The notes: a model not told the origin generated them from the sequence alone. A stretch of 23,893 bases of DNA from JBEKTW01 sp049515655 (GCA_049515655.1 JBEKTW010000034.1:1-23893); one strand, 5' to 3'; numbered from the stretch's first letter, positions 1 through 8,321 are shown. A program made the numbers and translations.

Positions 1-122
1 AGTGACTGGGATGGATATCCCAGCGCTCAAGCTCTCAACGTTATGACCTTGCTCACCTTGCTCCCGACCGCGTCCTATACCCGCCGAAGTGCTCTGCACG
101 TAGGCGGACTCGCGGTCGGCAC
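1..122. repeat. Terminal inverted repeat, left copy
   Basis: These 122 bases are an exact reverse complement of 23772-23893; identity stops at base 123. The repeat carries two potential hairpins: a 7-bp stem at 6-12/17-23 with a GGAT loop, and a larger three-tier structure at 64-119 (9-bp outer stem 64-72/111-119, then CCGCC 81-85 with GGCGG 103-107, then GTGC 89-92 with GCAC 96-99). No transposase is present and the interval contains the core gene rpsU, so this is more likely a dispersed repeat at which the assembled sequence ends than the end of a transposon. Confidence 0.9.
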
Positions 123-164
123 CCAGCCCGTAAGCGCTGCACACTTCAGCGAGCACCCTGAATA

Positions 165-206
165 GAAGCGTTTCAGGGCGGGCCCTGAACTGAAGCGTTT
201 CAGGGC
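165..206. repeat. Short direct repeat pair with intervening inverse copy
   Basis: The 15-mer GAAGCGTTTCAGGGC occurs at 165-179 and again at 192-206, and its inverse half GCCCTGAA lies between them at 182-189. The stretch can therefore fold in alternative hairpins. It lies in the 311-base leader before the flippase gene, in which I see no gene. No clear promoter or Shine-Dalgarno sequence is visible there. Confidence 0.6.
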
Positions 207-311
207 AAGCGTTGAGGTAAGCGCGGTAGGTTTAGAATCGCCCTCATTTTCATTTTATCCTCAAAAACGCTACATTGACGACGAAGTTTTTTGCCACACC
301 AACGGTCAAGC

Positions 312-1637
312 ATGGAATTCGGCAAGCATATAGGCAAGGGACTGTGGGCGTTTGCGGACAAAGCCCTCCCGGCGATTTACGGTCTCGGGTTTGTTTTTCT
401 CGTCGTCCGGTTCCTGCCCCAGAAAGAATTCGGCGCCTACGCTCTTATCCAGACTATCTTCGGGGTGGTTGGAGCGGCGGGAACGGCCTTCGCGCTCCAG
501 CCACTCATCAAGTTCGCAGCGGAGACAGAGGAGCGTGGACCCTATATCGTTGCAAGTCTTGTCATGCAGTTTCTCCTGTTCCTCTTCGTTTCAGTTGTCG
601 TCCTTGTCTTCAGGGGACCCCTTGCGAACCTTTTTGACCCCGGGCATCAGGTGAACCTTCTTCCATTGTTCGGTTACCTGCCGCTGCTCTTTGCCGCCTC
701 GTACTACAGGAATTTTGCCGTTGGTTTACTCCAGGCGAGCTACCGTGTGCAGCGCATCTTCTGGATCGACGCGGTGTATTTCATGGGTGTCCTGCTTGTC
801 GTGTACCTTGCCCGAACGGTTGGAATGTTTCAAACCGCGGCAGACATGCTTTCCATCAACGTGATGACCCTGGCGTGCTCGACGCTCCTGGCGATCATAC
901 TGACATGGCGGGAGATGTCGGTGGGGCTCGTTCCCCGGTCCGAGGCTTTTGCCAAGATGTGGCACTTTGGAAAATATACGTTTGGCGGCAGCTCGATATA
1001 CATCGTTTTTTCCCAATTGGATGTTTTCTTTGTGACCTCGTTCGCGGGCATCGTGGCGGTCGCGATGTACCAGGCAGCGAAGGTGATGACGCGATTGAAT
1101 GATGTACTGGCACAGGTCCTGCAGATGTTCCTTATTCCGTTTTCCTCGAAAGGATTTGCCCGCGAGGACACTGAGAAACTCACCGTTGCCGCTGAGAAAG
1201 CGATTTGCTTTTCGACACTGTTATTCTTGCCGGTCTTTCTCGCAATGTTCTTCTTTCCGGAAGTAATTCTTCATCTTCTATACAAGGGCAAATATGACGA
1301 CGCAACTGCGGTCGTTCGTGTGTTGAGCTTCCTCGCGTTGACCGTTCCCTGGAATGGGGTGGTGACAAGTTACATGGTCGGCATGGGGATGGTCAGGCAG
1401 GGCCTTTATGCCAGCATAGCTCTGCTTGGGATCGCCCTGCCGGCGTATGCACTTCTGACCCCGGCATGGGGGCCGGTCGGAACAAGCATCGGCCTCGTAG
1501 GGTCATTCTTTGTCATTACGGTTGCGCTGGTAATTTACCTGCGGAGGTTTATTCCCATCAACTTGCTGAATGTACTCAAACGCACGGAGGACGCCTGGAC
1601 GTTTGCACGAACAAGATTTTCTTCTCCGCCCAAGTAG
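312..1637 (+). CDS. Polysaccharide (O-antigen type) flippase, Wzx/MATE-like
   Basis: Predicted 441-residue inner-membrane protein of the polysaccharide biosynthesis/Wzx class, which moves lipid-linked oligosaccharide across the inner membrane. It is almost entirely hydrophobic, with roughly a dozen membrane segments. The N-terminus (GKGLWAFADKALPAIYGLGFVFLVVRFLP) and the following EFGAYALIQ motif are typical of this family. ATG at 312 is preferred over the upstream TTG at 291, because the protein then begins just before the first amphipathic and membrane segments; neither start has a good Shine-Dalgarno sequence. It is separated from the main glycan cluster by the T9SS cargo gene and repeat island R1, so it may belong to a cluster continuing left of the window. 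The transported substrate cannot be told from sequence. Confidence 0.85.
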   Translation: MEFGKHIGKGLWAFADKALPAIYGLGFVFLVVRFLPQKEFGAYALIQTIFGVVGAAGTAFALQPLIKFAAETEERGPYIVASLVMQFLLFLFVSVVVLVFRGPLANLFDPGHQVNLLPLFGYLPLLFAASYYRNFAVGLLQASYRVQRIFWIDAVYFMGVLLVVYLARTVGMFQTAADMLSINVMTLACSTLLAIILTWREMSVGLVPRSEAFAKMWHFGKYTFGGSSIYIVFSQLDVFFVTSFAGIVAVAMYQAAKVMTRLNDVLAQVLQMFLIPFSSKGFAREDTEKLTVAAEKAICFSTLLFLPVFLAMFFFPEVILHLLYKGKYDDATAVVRVLSFLALTVPWNGVVTSYMVGMGMVRQGLYASIALLGIALPAYALLTPAWGPVGTSIGLVGSFFVITVALVIYLRRFIPINLLNVLKRTEDAWTFARTRFSSPPK

Positions 1638-1699
1638 CTTGATTTTTAATAGGTTGCGAGGAGCTGGCCGGCGAATATTTTTTCGGCTTGCCGAAGAAT

Positions 1700-1728
1700 T
1701 TGACTTTCACGGAACTCTTGCTTATCGT
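1700..1728 (+). promoter_or_regulatory. Candidate sigma70-type promoter for the T9SS cargo gene
   Basis: TTGACT (1700-1705) and TATCGT (1723-1728) are separated by exactly 17 bases and lie 42 bases before the start codon at 1771. The -35 box is close to consensus; the -10 box is weaker. A promoter is expected here because the gene follows a 133-base gap. Confidence 0.35.
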
Positions 1729-1770
1729 AGAAAGGGTGGTTGATCTTATCTTGGAGAAAGGAATGCGAGT

Positions 1771-4700
1771 ATGAAACGCTTTTTGTTTGAGACAGGAGTC
1801 AGCATCATTCTTCTCTTTGTTCTTTCCAACCGTTCCGACAGTCAGATTGTTTGGCAGCAGTCTTCACATAACCCTGTGCTTGCCCCATCGGGTAACTATG
1901 TATATCTCTTTGAGCCGTATGTACTTTATGACAGCATCAACGGTTACAGGATGTGGTGTAGTTCACGATTTTTGGGTGAGGATGGAATCGACATATCTTA
2001 CGCGAGCTCTGCCGACGGTCTCAATTGGAATTTGTATCCACAGAATCCCGTCCTAACACATGGATCGGGTGCTGCATTTGACCGCCGACTGCAAACACCA
2101 TCGGTGATATATGACGGCACTCAATACAAAATGTACTACACGGGTGCAAATGCGAATGATGATACGATTCAGATCGGGTTGGCAACGTCGCCGGATGGGA
2201 TTGCATGGACCAAGTACAGCGGTAATCCTGTAGTAACGGTCGGCGAACCGGGATCATGGGATTCGCCGGTTGTCGCATTCTGCGATGTGCACTTCGACGG
2301 TTTTCAGTATGTCATGTGGTACTCGGGAAACACCGGTGCAAACACTCGCATTGGTCGGGCAACGTCAAGGGATGGAATTCACTGGGTGAAAGATCCTCAA
2401 AACCCCGTATTTACTGAAAACGCATCCGGGGGCTTTGATAGTTATACGGTCGTAGCGCCGAGAGTTGTGGATGTCGAGGGTGTCCACTACCTCTTTTACC
2501 TTGGCACGGCAGTGTCCGGTTGTTGCGACCTCTCACTGGGCTGGGCGTACTCCACAGACGGGACCACGTGGACACGATACGCCGGCAATCCCGTCATTCC
2601 CAAGGGCTTACGCGGCAGTTGGGATGACTGGTCGCTAGGGAATTTTGATGTTGCTGCAATCAATGACACTTTTCACATCTGGTATTCCGGTTATTCGTAT
2701 TCAACGGGTGAATGGCAGACCGGATATGCGACGTCGCCCGTTGTCAGCATCGATTCATTGCCAAAGCTTGACCCCAATGTGGTTGCACTCTGGCATTTCG
2801 ACGAAGGAAGCGGAAATATTCTCCACGATGCTTCCATGTACCACAATGACGGACAGATTCATAACTGTCAATGGGTGCCGGGCAAGTTTGGCCCCGCGCT
2901 TCATTTTGACGGGCTGACATCGTATGTCGTGCTTCCAAACTCGCCATCCTTGCAGTTGGTGGGGCAGTTCACCATTGAGGCATGGTACTCACTGGACACG
3001 CTTCAATTCGATTATATGAGTCCGCCTCAGGAGGGCGGGGCGACATTGTTATGTAATTACGGACCAAATTACTTGACCGACGGCGGCTATGGGCTTGGGT
3101 TTTGGAGTGGGGCTCAAGAACATTTTGGTTATCGCTCGCATTCGGGTGTCGGCCATGGCACCGCAGAAATTCCTGTTCCCACGGCACATTTGTTCCATCA
3201 CACTGCCGTGGTGTACAAAACAAACGTTGTGGGCAGTGACTCCTCTACGGTTTTGAAAATGTATCTGGATGGCGTACTCCGGGACAGTTCGGCATGTGGA
3301 GTGGGAGTCCAGTATGCAAATACGCCATCGTTTTATATCGGTACTGAACCATTGGGCCGCGCAGTTGGTGGTTGGGCAGTTCGAGAATTCCCTGGCATTC
3401 TTGATGAAATCCGCATTTCCAAGGTTGCCCTTGACCCAAGCCAGTTCGACATGCCTCACGGAGAATCCCTGGTGGCTTTGCATGTTCGGGATGCAGGCAA
3501 CGGGTATGCCGAACTTCAGTTCGGAACGATGCCGGGAGCTACGGACGGGCTCGACACTGCGTTCGGTGAGCAGGAACTTCCGCCGAAACCGCCGAAGGGG
3601 GACTTCGACGCACGCTGGCAGATCGCCGGAACGCTGGGCTCTCTCCTCGACCTCGAGGATACGCTCGGCGGCAGCCGCCCGCAGAATGAATACGCCGCCA
3701 CTGCCCAGCCCGGCCCGGGAGGGTTCCCGATAACGCTTCAGTGGGATCCCAACTCGCTGCCCGCCGGAACGTTTGAGCTTGTGGACCAGGTGTCCTACGG
3801 TAACGGTTACATGGTCAACATGCGGGTACAGAACTCCTTTGTTCTGTCCGACACATCCCCGCAGCCTTTCGTGATTGTATACAACAACACGCCAGCGTTC
3901 GTGGGAGGCGTGTTCCCGGCGTGGAACATGATTTCACTTCCGCTCACCGTCCCCGACCGGAGCGTCAAAACCCTGTTTCCTATGGCGTCCTCGGAGGCGT
4001 TTGGCTATCAGGGGGGCTATGTGCCGGTGGATTCGCTTGCGTACGGTCTCGGATACTGGATCAAGTTCGACACCGTGGAGAACATCAGTGTCAGCGGTTC
4101 GTTCATCACCACCGACACAGTGAACGTTGCAGCGGGATGGAACATGATCGGCACGGTTTCTGCGCCAATGCCGGTTGATGGCATCGTTCAGATCCCGGCC
4201 AACAACGTGCTATCGCGGTACTTTACTTACCAGGGAGGATATCAGTCTGCGGCGAGTTTGGTTCCGATGCGTGCCTATTGGGTGAAGGTCAATAGCGACG
4301 GGAAGCTTGTTCTGAACGAATCGGCGAGCAACGCGGTTCTGCGGCCGGCGGCCCTCCGGCAAGACGGCGCCGGTTTGAGCCGGCTCGATATTACTGATTC
4401 GAAGGGGAATGCCGGCACGCTCTACGTTGCCTCGCGTCTGGAAGTCGGCGACCGGTTTGACGCATCGCAGTACGTTGCCCCTCCTGCGCCGCCGGCGGGA
4501 GCGTTTGACGCGCGGTTTGGTGCCGACCAGCTTGCCGCCCTGTACGAGGTTGGCCGGACGGGCCCGCAGCGGTACGAAATAGACATCCAGGCGGCGGCAT
4601 ACCCGGTGAAGATTTCGTGGAGTTTCGTACACGCCGGGTCGGCGGTGTTCGCGCTGCTCGACGCTGCGACGGGCAAAGAGATCGGGCCGAATATCAGTGG

Positions 4701-5046
4701 AACAGGTTCGGTCCTTGTGACCAACAAGTCGGTCAATAAGCTGTATTTTGTTGTGAACGCAGGCGTGAAGGCCGATGTTCCCGGACAGTTCGCGCTCGAG
4801 CAGAATTATCCCAACCCGTTCAACCCGACGACAATGGTTCAATATGCGCTGCCGAAGGACGAGTTTGTGACACTCAAGGTATATAGCCTGGTGGGACAGG
4901 AAGTCGCGATACTCGTCCTGGGCCGGCAGTCAGCCGGATACCACACGGCGCTCTGGGATGCGTCGAACGTGCCAAGCGGAGTGTACTTCTGTCACATGGC
5001 TGCGGGAACGTACACGGCCGTCCGGAAGATGGTGCTGGTGAAATAA
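1771..5046 (+). CDS. Secreted multidomain protein with beta-propeller, LamG-like domain and T9SS sorting domain
   Basis: 1091 residues. A signal peptide covers about 1-25 (hydrophobic SIILLFVLS ending near SDSQ). Residues about 27-330 contain about five repeats of the form NPV...GSWD...Y.MWYSG...IG.A.S.DG..W, the pattern of five-bladed propellers of the GH43/GH32/GH130 kind. Residues about 335-560 form a LamG/concanavalin-like domain (ALWHFDEGSG, FTIEAWYSLD, LDEIRISKVAL). A tandem GWNMI/GYWIKF repeat pair lies at about 717-860. Residues 1011-1091 are a type A T9SS sorting domain (QNYPNPFNP to RKMVLVK). The protein should cross the outer membrane by T9SS and be cell-attached or released, probably binding or trimming carbohydrate. 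I could not identify catalytic residues in the propeller. The start is supported by GGAGAAAGGA 8 bases upstream of ATG. Confidence 0.85.
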   Translation: MKRFLFETGVSIILLFVLSNRSDSQIVWQQSSHNPVLAPSGNYVYLFEPYVLYDSINGYRMWCSSRFLGEDGIDISYASSADGLNWNLYPQNPVLTHGSGAAFDRRLQTPSVIYDGTQYKMYYTGANANDDTIQIGLATSPDGIAWTKYSGNPVVTVGEPGSWDSPVVAFCDVHFDGFQYVMWYSGNTGANTRIGRATSRDGIHWVKDPQNPVFTENASGGFDSYTVVAPRVVDVEGVHYLFYLGTAVSGCCDLSLGWAYSTDGTTWTRYAGNPVIPKGLRGSWDDWSLGNFDVAAINDTFHIWYSGYSYSTGEWQTGYATSPVVSIDSLPKLDPNVVALWHFDEGSGNILHDASMYHNDGQIHNCQWVPGKFGPALHFDGLTSYVVLPNSPSLQLVGQFTIEAWYSLDTLQFDYMSPPQEGGATLLCNYGPNYLTDGGYGLGFWSGAQEHFGYRSHSGVGHGTAEIPVPTAHLFHHTAVVYKTNVVGSDSSTVLKMYLDGVLRDSSACGVGVQYANTPSFYIGTEPLGRAVGGWAVREFPGILDEIRISKVALDPSQFDMPHGESLVALHVRDAGNGYAELQFGTMPGATDGLDTAFGEQELPPKPPKGDFDARWQIAGTLGSLLDLEDTLGGSRPQNEYAATAQPGPGGFPITLQWDPNSLPAGTFELVDQVSYGNGYMVNMRVQNSFVLSDTSPQPFVIVYNNTPAFVGGVFPAWNMISLPLTVPDRSVKTLFPMASSEAFGYQGGYVPVDSLAYGLGYWIKFDTVENISVSGSFITTDTVNVAAGWNMIGTVSAPMPVDGIVQIPANNVLSRYFTYQGGYQSAASLVPMRAYWVKVNSDGKLVLNESASNAVLRPAALRQDGAGLSRLDITDSKGNAGTLYVASRLEVGDRFDASQYVAPPAPPAGAFDARFGADQLAALYEVGRTGPQRYEIDIQAAAYPVKISWSFVHAGSAVFALLDAATGKEIGPNISGTGSVLVTNKSVNKLYFVVNAGVKADVPGQFALEQNYPNPFNPTTMVQYALPKDEFVTLKVYSLVGQEVAILVLGRQSAGYHTALWDASNVPSGVYFCHMAAGTYTAVRKMVLVK

Positions 5047-5278
5047 CGAGTTCCCGACAACATGAGGAACATGCTGCGATGCGGGGGGACTGAAGCAGGA
5101 AACTGATAGACGGGTGACTTGAACGCACCCTGAACCTTCTCAAGGTTTTCCATGACAAAGGTAACCTTCAACCCTGAATTTACCGGGCAGAAGGTTACCT
5201 TTTACTTTACCTGCCGACCCTGCGAAGGTTTACTCTGCATGGCTGCCCTCGCCGCTCCCGACTGGATAACCCTCTACC

Positions 5279-5312
5279 CCCACCTGCGGTGGACAAGTCC
5301 ACCTTCGGTGGG
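5279..5312 (-). repeat. Nested-hairpin mini-element (copy in R1)
   Basis: Read on the minus strand this is CCCACC, GAA, GGTGGAC, TT, GTCCACC, GCA, GGTGGG: a 6-bp outer stem, 3-nt linkers GAA and GCA, a 7-bp inner stem and a 2-nt loop. The same architecture occurs at 81-107, 20595-20631, 20855-20891 and 21099-21136, and in the right terminal repeat. The matching place in R2 lacks it. Confidence 0.7.
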
Positions 5313-5324
5313 TAAACCCTCTGC

Positions 5325-5356
5325 CTCCCCTTCCCCCATAAATGTGGGAAGGGGAG
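5325..5356. repeat. Hairpin CTCCCCTTCCC / GGGAAGGGGAG in R1
   Basis: The perfect 11-bp arms are 5325-5335 and 5346-5356, with a 10-base loop. In R2 the same arms (21091-21146) enclose a nested-hairpin core instead of this short loop. There is no T-run on either side, so it does not look like an intrinsic terminator. Confidence 0.6.
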
Positions 5357-5490
5357 TATACGAAATGACTGAGATGGTAGTGGCAACAAAGCGCTCTTGT
5401 CTGGGAGGAAGTTTCACTCCCGACCGTTTGGAAATCAGATCGGCGCCGTAGAGTCCGTTTCGTAAACGGACGAGGCTGCTACGCGGGTGG

Positions 5491-5537
5491 GTCGGGAGTA
5501 CACCTGTCCGCCGTCTATATGGCGGAGATCCCTCCCA
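5491..5537 (+). repeat. Dispersed repeat shared in direct orientation with 20999-21046
   Basis: The two segments share GTCGGGAGTACACCTGTCCG followed by a CCGCC/GGCGG hairpin (5508-5512 with 5521-5525) and CTCCCAG; only the hairpin loop and a few bases differ. This repeat is direct relative to R2, whereas 5131-5471 is inverted relative to R2, so the islands are mosaics of independently placed pieces. Confidence 0.7.
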
Positions 5538-5606
5538 GCGAGGCGGCGCTCCTGTCCGTGCGGGAAGTTGCTATGCCCCTACTCGTCTCCGCTTGGGAAC
5601 GTATCT

Positions 5607-5706
5607 GGACCTCCTCAAGGTTTTCCATGACAAAGGTAACCTTCAACCCTGAATTTACCGGGCAGAAGGTTACCTTTTACTTTTCTTGCCGACCTTGCTC
5701 AGGGCT
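5607..5706 (+). repeat. Second copy of the 12-bp-arm hairpin repeat
   Basis: Bases 5614-5694 match 5139-5219 over 81 positions with only two differences, including both perfect 12-bp arms (AAAGGTAACCTT and its complement). A third, more diverged copy lies inverted at 21194-21295. The element sits 475 bases after the first copy, so the two close off R1 in direct orientation. Short open frames encoding MTKVTFNPEFTGQKV-type peptides arise from this repeat and are not supported as genes. Confidence 0.8.
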
Positions 5707-6216
5707 TGATGTCTAAATTGGATCTTATGATTGAGCATTTTTCAAGGATTGTTCGCTTCTGGTCCCTATTCCTCTGGACGCGGAGTTTTGATTGTAGGGG
5801 AAATTGTCGTATTATTGAAGAAAAGTCAAGTAACTACGGCAATTGTGGACGACAGAGTGGTATCGCCGCAGTCAATTAGATATATGGTGTCGATCAAACC
5901 GCTAAACGGGGATACCTAAACAGATTAGCTGCCTCGGATGCATGCTCCGTGGTACTCGCGTCTTGGAAGACTTCTTTGCAGCACCACAATGTCATCAAGA
6001 GCTACCCAAGGTCTGAGCCTGAGACAGATGGCGCGCCGCGCAATCCTGGTTCATGGCGACAGAAACTTAGAAGATGAAGAGCATAATAAGCATAGCTTGT
6101 CCAGAAATAATCGGCCATTGCATCTTGTTCGCTTTTGCTGAAGAAGTGGTGATCGACTGAATGTTGCATGCTGATGCAATATCTTCCTTCTCGACCGAAG
6201 CAGTTGTTGGGTTACT
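5707..6216. other. 510-base stretch without a convincing gene
   Basis: Between R1 and the gtrA-like gene I find only short open frames: 62 residues at 5731-5919, 67 at 5938-6141, and 28 at 6074-6160. None has a Shine-Dalgarno sequence or a recognisable family. The 28-residue frame (MKSIISIACP...) faintly recalls the start of GT2 glycosyltransferases that often precede GtrA genes, but the match is too short to call a pseudogene. The stretch may be decayed coding DNA or the leader/promoter region of the glycan operon. Confidence 0.4.
6164..6179. promoter_or_regulatory. Small palindrome upstream of the glycan operon
   Basis: TTGCAT (6164-6169) and ATGCAA (6174-6179) are perfect inverted arms around GCTG, 37 bases before the first gene of the cluster. 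The position suits an operator, but six-base arms also arise by chance and I recognise no regulator for it. Confidence 0.2.
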
Positions 6217-6669
6217 ATGGCGGAGGGTAAGCTGAAAAAACTACTAAAGAATCTTGCTCCTCAGAGAACTTTGGCTCAGTTTCTTCGGTATGTGGTTGTC
6301 GGCGGCGTGGCATTTGCTGTCGATTTCAGCTTTCTTGCTCTTCTTACGGAAGTGGGAAAGATCAACTACTTGATCTCGGCAGCGATATCGTTCTTGTTGG
6401 GACTCGTTTGTAATTATGTGCTGAGCATAAAATGGGTTTTTAGCGAAAGGAAATTCAAAAACAAGTTGCTGGAATTTGCACTGTTTTCAGGAATTGGAAT
6501 TGTTGGCGTCGTGTTGAATGAAGTCTTTATCTGGCTCCTTACTGAAAAGGTTGGTATATACTATCTCTATTCGAAAATTGTGACTGCAATGATAGTTCTC
6601 AATTGGAACTTCCTCGCACGGAAATTCGGATTGTTCTCGATGGCAGCCCAAGAGAGAGCGCAAGGATGA
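6217..6669 (+). CDS. GtrA-like family membrane protein
   Basis: 150 residues with four predicted membrane segments (about 21-40, 44-68, 84-105, 112-135) and the typical GtrA start FLRYVVVGGVAFAVDFSFLALL and NYVLSIKWVF motif. GtrA-like proteins are thought to help move or position polyprenyl-phosphate-linked sugars, usually beside a GT2 glycosyltransferase; here no GT2 lies directly next to it. The stop overlaps the next start by ATGA (6666-6669), which indicates translational coupling with the FAD enzyme. No clear Shine-Dalgarno sequence precedes ATG at 6217. It is the first gene of the cluster after R1. Confidence 0.85.
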   Translation: MAEGKLKKLLKNLAPQRTLAQFLRYVVVGGVAFAVDFSFLALLTEVGKINYLISAAISFLLGLVCNYVLSIKWVFSERKFKNKLLEFALFSGIGIVGVVLNEVFIWLLTEKVGIYYLYSKIVTAMIVLNWNFLARKFGLFSMAAQERAQG

Positions 6670-8264
6670 AAAGGGCAATAATCATCGGCGCTGGCCCGGC
6701 GGGTTTAACTGCTGCATATGAACTGATGGAGAGAACCGATATACTTCCTATCATTCTTGAGCAGAGCAACGATATCGGCGGCATCTCAAAGACCATTAAC
6801 TACAAAGGTAATCGGATTGACCTTGGCGGGCACCGATTCTTTTCAAAATCAGATCGCGTCATGCAATGGTGGCAGAGAATCCTGCCACTCCAGGGAGCTC
6901 CTTCAAAGGATGATCTATTGCTTGATATCGCTTATCACGGCCGCAGGCGAAAGATCACATTGAGTGAGAATGGCCCGGACCCGGAAAAAGTCGACAGGGT
7001 TATGTTGGTGCGCAAGAGATTATCGAGGATCTTTTTTCTGCGACGTTTTTTTAATTACCCCGTTTCGTTGAGTCTTGATACACTCAAGAATTTGGGATTT
7101 ATCAAGGTCATAAGAATTGCTTTCAGCTACTTGTATGTCAGGGTGGTCGCACCGGTACGGGAAGAAGAGACTCTGGAGGATTTCTTTATAAAGCGGTTTG
7201 GGAAAGAATTGTACACCACGTTTTTTGAGGACTACACCGAAAAAGTCTGGGGTGTGCCATGCAATCAGATAAGCGCGGAATGGGGTGCACAGAGAATCAA
7301 AGGGCTTTCTTTCACAAAGGCAATAGCTCACGCCTTGCGTCGTCTCGTTCCGAAGAGACATTCGTTGGAGCAAAAAGAGACTGAAACCACTTTGATCGAG
7401 CAGTTCTTATACCCAAAGCACGGTCCCGGCCAAATGTGGGAAGAAGTGGCAAAAGCAGTCAAGGACAGAGGGGCACAGGTTCATTTGAATCATCAAGTTG
7501 TCGGCATCAACCAAAATCAGGAAAGAATTGAATCGGTTACTGTAAAAGATGTCGAGCGGGGAACGCTTACGACGATTGCGGGTGATTACTTCTTTTCGAC
7601 GATGGCCATCAAAGACCTTGTTAACTGTATGAACGGGACAGTTCCGTCCGACGTTCGGGCAACCGCTCAAGGATTGGTCTACAGGGACTTCTTGACAGTC
7701 GGTTTGTTGCTGAAGAAGTTGAAAATCAAGAATGAAACAAATATTCCAACTGTCAACGATATTGTGCCTGATAACTGGATCTATGTTCAGGAGCGTGATG
7801 TAAAAGTCGGCCGATTGCAGATATTCAATAACTGGAGCCCCTACATGGTGCGCGATTTGAACACGGTCTGGATGGGGCTTGAATATTTCTGCAATGAAGG
7901 GGACGAAGTGTGGAGGAGGACTGATGCGGAGCTGAAGGATTTAGCAATCGATGAGCTGGTGAAAATAGGTCTTGCCAACCGGGAAGACGTTCTTGACGGC
8001 ACCGTGATAAGGATGCCCAAAACGTATCCTGCATACTTTGGTAGCTACAAGGATTTTCACATTGTGCGTAAGTATCTCGATCATTTTGAGAATCTGTTTC
8101 TCATCGGCAGGAACGGAATGCATCGTTACAATAACCAGGATCATTCCATGCTCACCGCGATGATTGCCGTAGAAAACATTGCTCACGGTATTGCCTCCAA
8201 GGACAATATCTGGTCGGTGAACACGGAAGAAGAGTATCATGAGGAGAACAAGCAAGACAATTAA
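6666..8264 (+). CDS. FAD/NAD(P)-dependent oxidoreductase, UDP-galactopyranose mutase-like
   Basis: 532 residues. The N-terminal dinucleotide-binding motif GAGPAG (8-13) is followed by the glutamate-bearing strand IILEQSNDIGG and the GGHRFF motif, as in the amine-oxidase/protoporphyrinogen-oxidase/UDP-galactopyranose-mutase superfamily. The C-terminus has the FAD-contact region LFLIGRNGMHRYNNQDHSM. Proteins of this type are common in polysaccharide clusters next to GtrA genes; the substrate is not known from sequence, and a nucleotide-sugar or lipid-linked sugar is inferred. The start was taken at ATG 6666, which overlaps the gtrA-like stop, rather than an in-frame start at 6603 inside that gene. 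The cofactor motif looks intact. It is longer than classical Glf (about 370-400 residues), so a true galactofuranose mutase role is unlikely. Confidence 0.75.
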   Translation: MKRAIIIGAGPAGLTAAYELMERTDILPIILEQSNDIGGISKTINYKGNRIDLGGHRFFSKSDRVMQWWQRILPLQGAPSKDDLLLDIAYHGRRRKITLSENGPDPEKVDRVMLVRKRLSRIFFLRRFFNYPVSLSLDTLKNLGFIKVIRIAFSYLYVRVVAPVREEETLEDFFIKRFGKELYTTFFEDYTEKVWGVPCNQISAEWGAQRIKGLSFTKAIAHALRRLVPKRHSLEQKETETTLIEQFLYPKHGPGQMWEEVAKAVKDRGAQVHLNHQVVGINQNQERIESVTVKDVERGTLTTIAGDYFFSTMAIKDLVNCMNGTVPSDVRATAQGLVYRDFLTVGLLLKKLKIKNETNIPTVNDIVPDNWIYVQERDVKVGRLQIFNNWSPYMVRDLNTVWMGLEYFCNEGDEVWRRTDAELKDLAIDELVKIGLANREDVLDGTVIRMPKTYPAYFGSYKDFHIVRKYLDHFENLFLIGRNGMHRYNNQDHSMLTAMIAVENIAHGIASKDNIWSVNTEEEYHEENKQDN

Positions 8265-8321
8265 GAGTTATGCATTCGGTGTCAAATTCAGTTTGTCAAG
8301 TAAATTCGGGAAAGAGCATCG

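Larger units (their letters stand above)
5131..5471 (+). repeat. Repeat island R1 (about 340 bp), inverted copy of R2 at 20952-21295
   Basis: The sequence is collinear with the reverse complement of 20952-21295. It starts with a 108-base hairpin element (5131-5238), then a CGCTCCCGACYGGATAACC block, two hairpins, and a conserved GATGGTAGTGGCAACAAAGC block. It ends in the palindrome GTCCGTTT/AAACGGAC (5453-5471). The hairpin element has 12-bp perfect arms at 5157-5168 and 5191-5202. The two islands differ by several substitutions and by hairpin indels. It lies after the T9SS cargo gene and before the glycan cluster. Open frames here (e.g. 5152-5451) only read through the repeat and are not taken as genes. 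Confidence 0.85.

Noticed and set aside
4210..4842. 210-residue minus-strand frame inside the T9SS cargo gene
   Set aside because: It is a shadow of GC-rich codons in a well supported gene; no start signal and an arginine-rich, non-family sequence.
5152..5716. Open frames of 99 and 65 residues (5152-5451, 5519-5716) in R1
   Set aside because: They read through palindromic repeats, share the same peptide because the repeat is duplicated, and have no Shine-Dalgarno support.
6603..6665. Longer start for the FAD-dependent enzyme
   Set aside because: It would place 21 extra residues before the dinucleotide-binding motif and overlap the GtrA-like gene by 67 bases; the ATGA junction at 6666 is a natural coupled start.
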